From Gammaproteobacteria bacterium (GTDB lineage: Bacteria; Pseudomonadota; Gammaproteobacteria; Steroidobacterales; JACDCP01): a stretch of 5,545 nucleotides of DNA. This document shows, one piece after another, positions 2,901-5,545 of the stretch (within the stretch, counting starts at the first letter, position 1; each line of letters starts with the position of its first letter). The notes under the pieces are model-generated. The model was not told where the DNA came from. It ran no database searches and worked only from the letters and a program-made list of their open reading frames with translations. Made by a program: the position numbers and the translations under genes. Location of the stretch: contig JACDCP010000210.1 in the NCBI GenBank assembly GCA_013817465.1, positions 1 to 5,545 on the forward strand. Direction: 5' to 3'.

Positions 2901-5545
2901 ATGCAGAAGACTTACTCGCCGCAGGAAATCGAGCAGGCCTGCTATGCCCGCTGGGAGGCAGGCGGATATTTCGCGCCGGCCGGCTCGGGAGAGCCTTATT
3001 GCATCATGATCCCGCCGCCGAACGTGACGGGCACGCTGCACATGGGGCATGCGTTTCAGTACACGCTCATGGACGCGCTCATCCGCTATCGGCGCATGCT
3101 CGGGGAAAACACGCTCTGGCAACCGGGCACGGATCACGCGGGCATAGCGACCCAGATGGTCGTGGAGCGGCAGCTCGAAGCGGAAGGCGACTCGCGCGGC
3201 GAGCTTGGCCGAGAGACGTTTGTCGAGCGCGTGTGGCAGTGGAAGGCGCAGTCCGGCGACATCATTTCACGCCAGCTCCGGCGCATGGGCAGCTCTGTCG
3301 ACTGGTCGCGCGAGCGATTCACGATGGATGCGGGCATGTCTGCGGCCGTCACCGAAGTGTTCGTGCGCCTGTATGAAAAAGACCTCATCTATCGCGGCAA
3401 GCGGCTCGTCAACTGGGATCCAGAGCTGCATACCGCGCTGTCCGACCTCGAGGTGCAAGCGAGCGAGGAGCAGGGGAGCCTCTGGCACATCCGTTATCGC
3501 CTGAAGGATGCCGGCGGCAACGCCTCCGGCGTGCACGTGGTCGTAGCGACAACCCGTCCCGAGACCCTGCTCGGTGACACCGCCGTCGCGGTGCACCCCG
3601 ATGATCCGCGCTACGCCGATCTGATCGGCCGCGAGGTCGAGCTCCCGCTCACCGGACGGACCATTCCGATCATCGCGGACAGCCACGTCGATCCCGCATT
3701 CGGCAGCGGTTGCGTGAAAATCACACCGGCGCACGATTTCAACGATTACGCGATAGGCGAACGCCATGGCCTGCCGAAGATCAATATCCTCACGAACGAT
3801 GCAACGCTCAACGACAACGCGCCTGATGCCTATCGCGGTCTGGACCGGTTCGCCGCTCGCGATCGGGTGGTGGCCGATCTCGAGGCGGCGGGGCTGGTCG
3901 AAAAGATCGAGAATCACAAGCTCACCGTGCCCCGCGGTGACCGCAGCGGCGCAGTTCTCGAGCCTTATCTGACGGATCAGTGGTACGTGCGCGCCGCGCC
4001 ACTCGCTGAGCCTGCCATCGAAGCGGTCGAGAAGGGCGCTATACGTTTCATCCCGGACAACTGGGCGAAGACGTATTTCGAGTGGATGCGCCACATCGAG
4101 GACTGGTGCATCAGCCGCCAGCTCTGGTGGGGACATCGTATACCGGCCTGGTATGACGAGTCCGGCAGAGCCTGGGTCGGGCGCAGTGAGGCCGAGGTTC
4201 GCGCAAAGCATTCGCTTGCCGCCGATATGCCGCTGCGGCAGGACGAGGATGTGCTCGATACGTGGTTCTCGTCCGCGCTGTGGCCGTTTTCGACGCTGGG
4301 CTGGCCGGAGCGCAGCGAAGACCTGCGGGTGTTCTATCCGACCTCGGTGCTTGTGACGGGTTTCGACATCATTTTTTTCTGGGTCGCCCGCATGGTCATG
4401 ATGGGGCTCGAGTTCATGGGTGCCGTACCGTTCCGCGAGGTTTACATCCACGGTCTCATACGGGATCAGGACGGCCAGAAGATGTCGAAGTCGAAAGGCA
4501 ACGTGCTCGATCCGCTGGACCTCATCGACGGCATCGAGCTGTCGAAGCTCATCGCAAAACGCACCAGCGGTCTCATGCAGCCGCAGATGAGGCCGCGCAT
4601 CGAGGCGGCCACGCGCCGGCAGTTTCCGGACGGGATTCCGGCCTACGGCGCCGACGCCTTGCGCTTTACTTTCGCTGCGCTGGCGACCACGGGGCGCGAC
4701 ATCCGCTTCGATCTGGGCCGCATCGGCGGGTATCAACGTTTCTGCAACAAGCTCTGGCAAGTGTCGCGCTACGTGCTCGCCAATGTGCAACGCATGCCGG
4801 CCGGAAGAACATCTTCCGATCCGGCCCTGGCACAGCTTCCGGAACGATGGATACGCTCGCGCCTGGCATGCGTCATCGATAATGTGCGACGTCACATCGA
4901 GACGTATCGCTTCGATCTCGCCGCCCAGGCTGTCTACGATTTCACCTGGCACGAATTCTGTGACTGGTACGTGGAGCTTTCGAAGCCGACATTGCAGGCC
5001 GCGAGCCTGACGGAAACAGAAAAGATCGGCACCCGCTTCACGCTCGTCAGTGTGCTCGAGTCGCTGCTGCGCCTGCTGCACCCGATCATTCCCTTCGTCA
5101 CTGAAGAGCTCTGGCAGCGTCTTGCGCCGATAGCGGGGAAAACCGGCGACACGATCATGCTGCAGCCGTACCCGGAGGCATCCCCCCAAGACCATGACGC
5201 CGACGCCGAGCGCGACATGGCCTGGATCAAGGCATTCGTGCTCGGCGTGCGCCGCATCCGCAGCGAGCTGAACGTGCCGCCGTCGCGGCCGCTGACCGCG
5301 CTTATCCAGCACGCCGGGCCCTACGATGAGAAAATGCTGCAGACCCACCGCCTGTACCTGCAGCGCCTGGCGCGACTCGAGCGTATCGAGACGGCTGCTG
5401 AGGACGCCCTCGCCCGCCGCTCGGCAACGGCATTGCTCGGCGAAATGAAGATCCTCGTTCCCATGGCAGGCCTCATCGACGCCGAGGCCGAGCTCGCGCG
5501 CCTGAAACGCGACCTCGGGCGTCTGCAAGCCGACCTGGACAAGAG
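2901..5545 (+). CDS. valS: Valyl-tRNA synthetase ValS (C-terminus beyond window)
   Basis: ValS charges tRNA-Val with valine in the cytoplasm and hydrolyses mischarged Thr-tRNA-Val. The frame is open from ATG-2901 to the window end: 881 codons, with roughly 40-45 more expected. The class I catalytic motifs are complete: HMGH (47-50) after PPPNVTGTL, TDHAGIATQ (77-85) and KMSKS (527-531). The CP1 editing domain is present with TTRPETLLGDTAV (from 217) and HDFNDY (278-283, D279 in the editing pocket). CISRQLWWGHRIPAW starts at 403, and DEDVLDTWFSS follows at 448-458. The anticodon-binding helical domain includes FCDWY (686-690). The C-terminal tRNA-contacting coiled coil begins after PMAGLID (about 855). 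Two loops present in E. coli (951 aa) are shortened, so the full protein should be near 925 aa. There is no Shine-Dalgarno before the ATG. No in-frame start codon lies close upstream and the protein aligns with E. coli from residue 1, so the start is secure. Confidence 0.97.
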   Translation, partial: MQKTYSPQEIEQACYARWEAGGYFAPAGSGEPYCIMIPPPNVTGTLHMGHAFQYTLMDALIRYRRMLGENTLWQPGTDHAGIATQMVVERQLEAEGDSRGELGRETFVERVWQWKAQSGDIISRQLRRMGSSVDWSRERFTMDAGMSAAVTEVFVRLYEKDLIYRGKRLVNWDPELHTALSDLEVQASEEQGSLWHIRYRLKDAGGNASGVHVVVATTRPETLLGDTAVAVHPDDPRYADLIGREVELPLTGRTIPIIADSHVDPAFGSGCVKITPAHDFNDYAIGERHGLPKINILTNDATLNDNAPDAYRGLDRFAARDRVVADLEAAGLVEKIENHKLTVPRGDRSGAVLEPYLTDQWYVRAAPLAEPAIEAVEKGAIRFIPDNWAKTYFEWMRHIEDWCISRQLWWGHRIPAWYDESGRAWVGRSEAEVRAKHSLAADMPLRQDEDVLDTWFSSALWPFSTLGWPERSEDLRVFYPTSVLVTGFDIIFFWVARMVMMGLEFMGAVPFREVYIHGLIRDQDGQKMSKSKGNVLDPLDLIDGIELSKLIAKRTSGLMQPQMRPRIEAATRRQFPDGIPAYGADALRFTFAALATTGRDIRFDLGRIGGYQRFCNKLWQVSRYVLANVQRMPAGRTSSDPALAQLPERWIRSRLACVIDNVRRHIETYRFDLAAQAVYDFTWHEFCDWYVELSKPTLQAASLTETEKIGTRFTLVSVLESLLRLLHPIIPFVTEELWQRLAPIAGKTGDTIMLQPYPEASPQDHDADAERDMAWIKAFVLGVRRIRSELNVPPSRPLTALIQHAGPYDEKMLQTHRLYLQRLARLERIETAAEDALARRSATALLGEMKILVPMAGLIDAEAELARLKRDLGRLQADLDK

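Noticed and set aside
2162..2902. 246-codon minus-strand frame across holC and the small gene
   Set aside because: It opposes two coupled genes in the expected operon order, its arginine/alanine-rich translation is typical of an out-of-frame read, and it only stays open because the palindrome is stop-free in that phase.
3267..5528. 753-codon open frame antisense to valS
   Set aside because: Its codons are in exact register with valS codons, so its stops correspond to sense TTA, CTA and TCA, which are rare at this GC content. It ends precisely at the first TCA of valS (3267-3269). The translation has no recognisable domain and valS is certain.

Overview
The window is a GC-rich chromosomal segment with the gene order lptF (divergent) | pepA - holC - small ORF - valS. 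This is the classic gammaproteobacterial arrangement: E. coli has lptFG divergent from pepA-holC-valS, and from memory Pseudomonas carries an additional small gene between holC and valS, as here. The protein sequences read as a non-enteric, high-GC gammaproteobacterium. I cannot place it more precisely than that.

Layout. Positions 1-188 on the minus strand are the first 62 codons of lptF, cut by the window edge. Positions 189-389 are the divergent promoter and leader region. pepA (390-1889) encodes the hexameric leucyl aminopeptidase. holC (1961-2518) encodes the chi subunit of DNA polymerase III. A 97-codon unknown gene (2518-2811) overlaps the holC stop by one base. valS (2901 to beyond 5545) encodes valyl-tRNA synthetase and lacks only roughly its last 40-45 codons. 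The plus-strand genes are compactly spaced (gaps of 71, -1 and 89 nt) and probably form one transcription unit, perhaps with an internal valS start. They share housekeeping character (protein turnover, replication, translation) rather than a pathway.

The unusual part is 1904-2873, where the operon is studded with palindromic elements. A perfect 25+25 bp inverted repeat with a 4-nt loop (2307-2360, 54 bp, exactly 18 codons) lies in frame inside holC and adds about 18 residues in a loop of chi. A second structure, 1913-2038, is bounded by 28-nt inverted ends that match at 22 of 28 positions. It encloses the holC ribosome-binding site, start codon and most of an atypical N-terminal extension, and it stops about 12 nt before the conserved HolC core. 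There the codons read TTRVDFY, as if an ancestral ATG (MTRVDFY) had become ACG. A third palindrome, 2811-2829, contributes the last two bases of the stop codon of the small gene, and a fourth imperfect one, 2830-2873, follows directly. These look like REP/REPIN-type or MITE-type sequences that inserted repeatedly into one essential operon and were accommodated as coding sequence. No transposase gene is visible in the window, so any element must be mobilised in trans.
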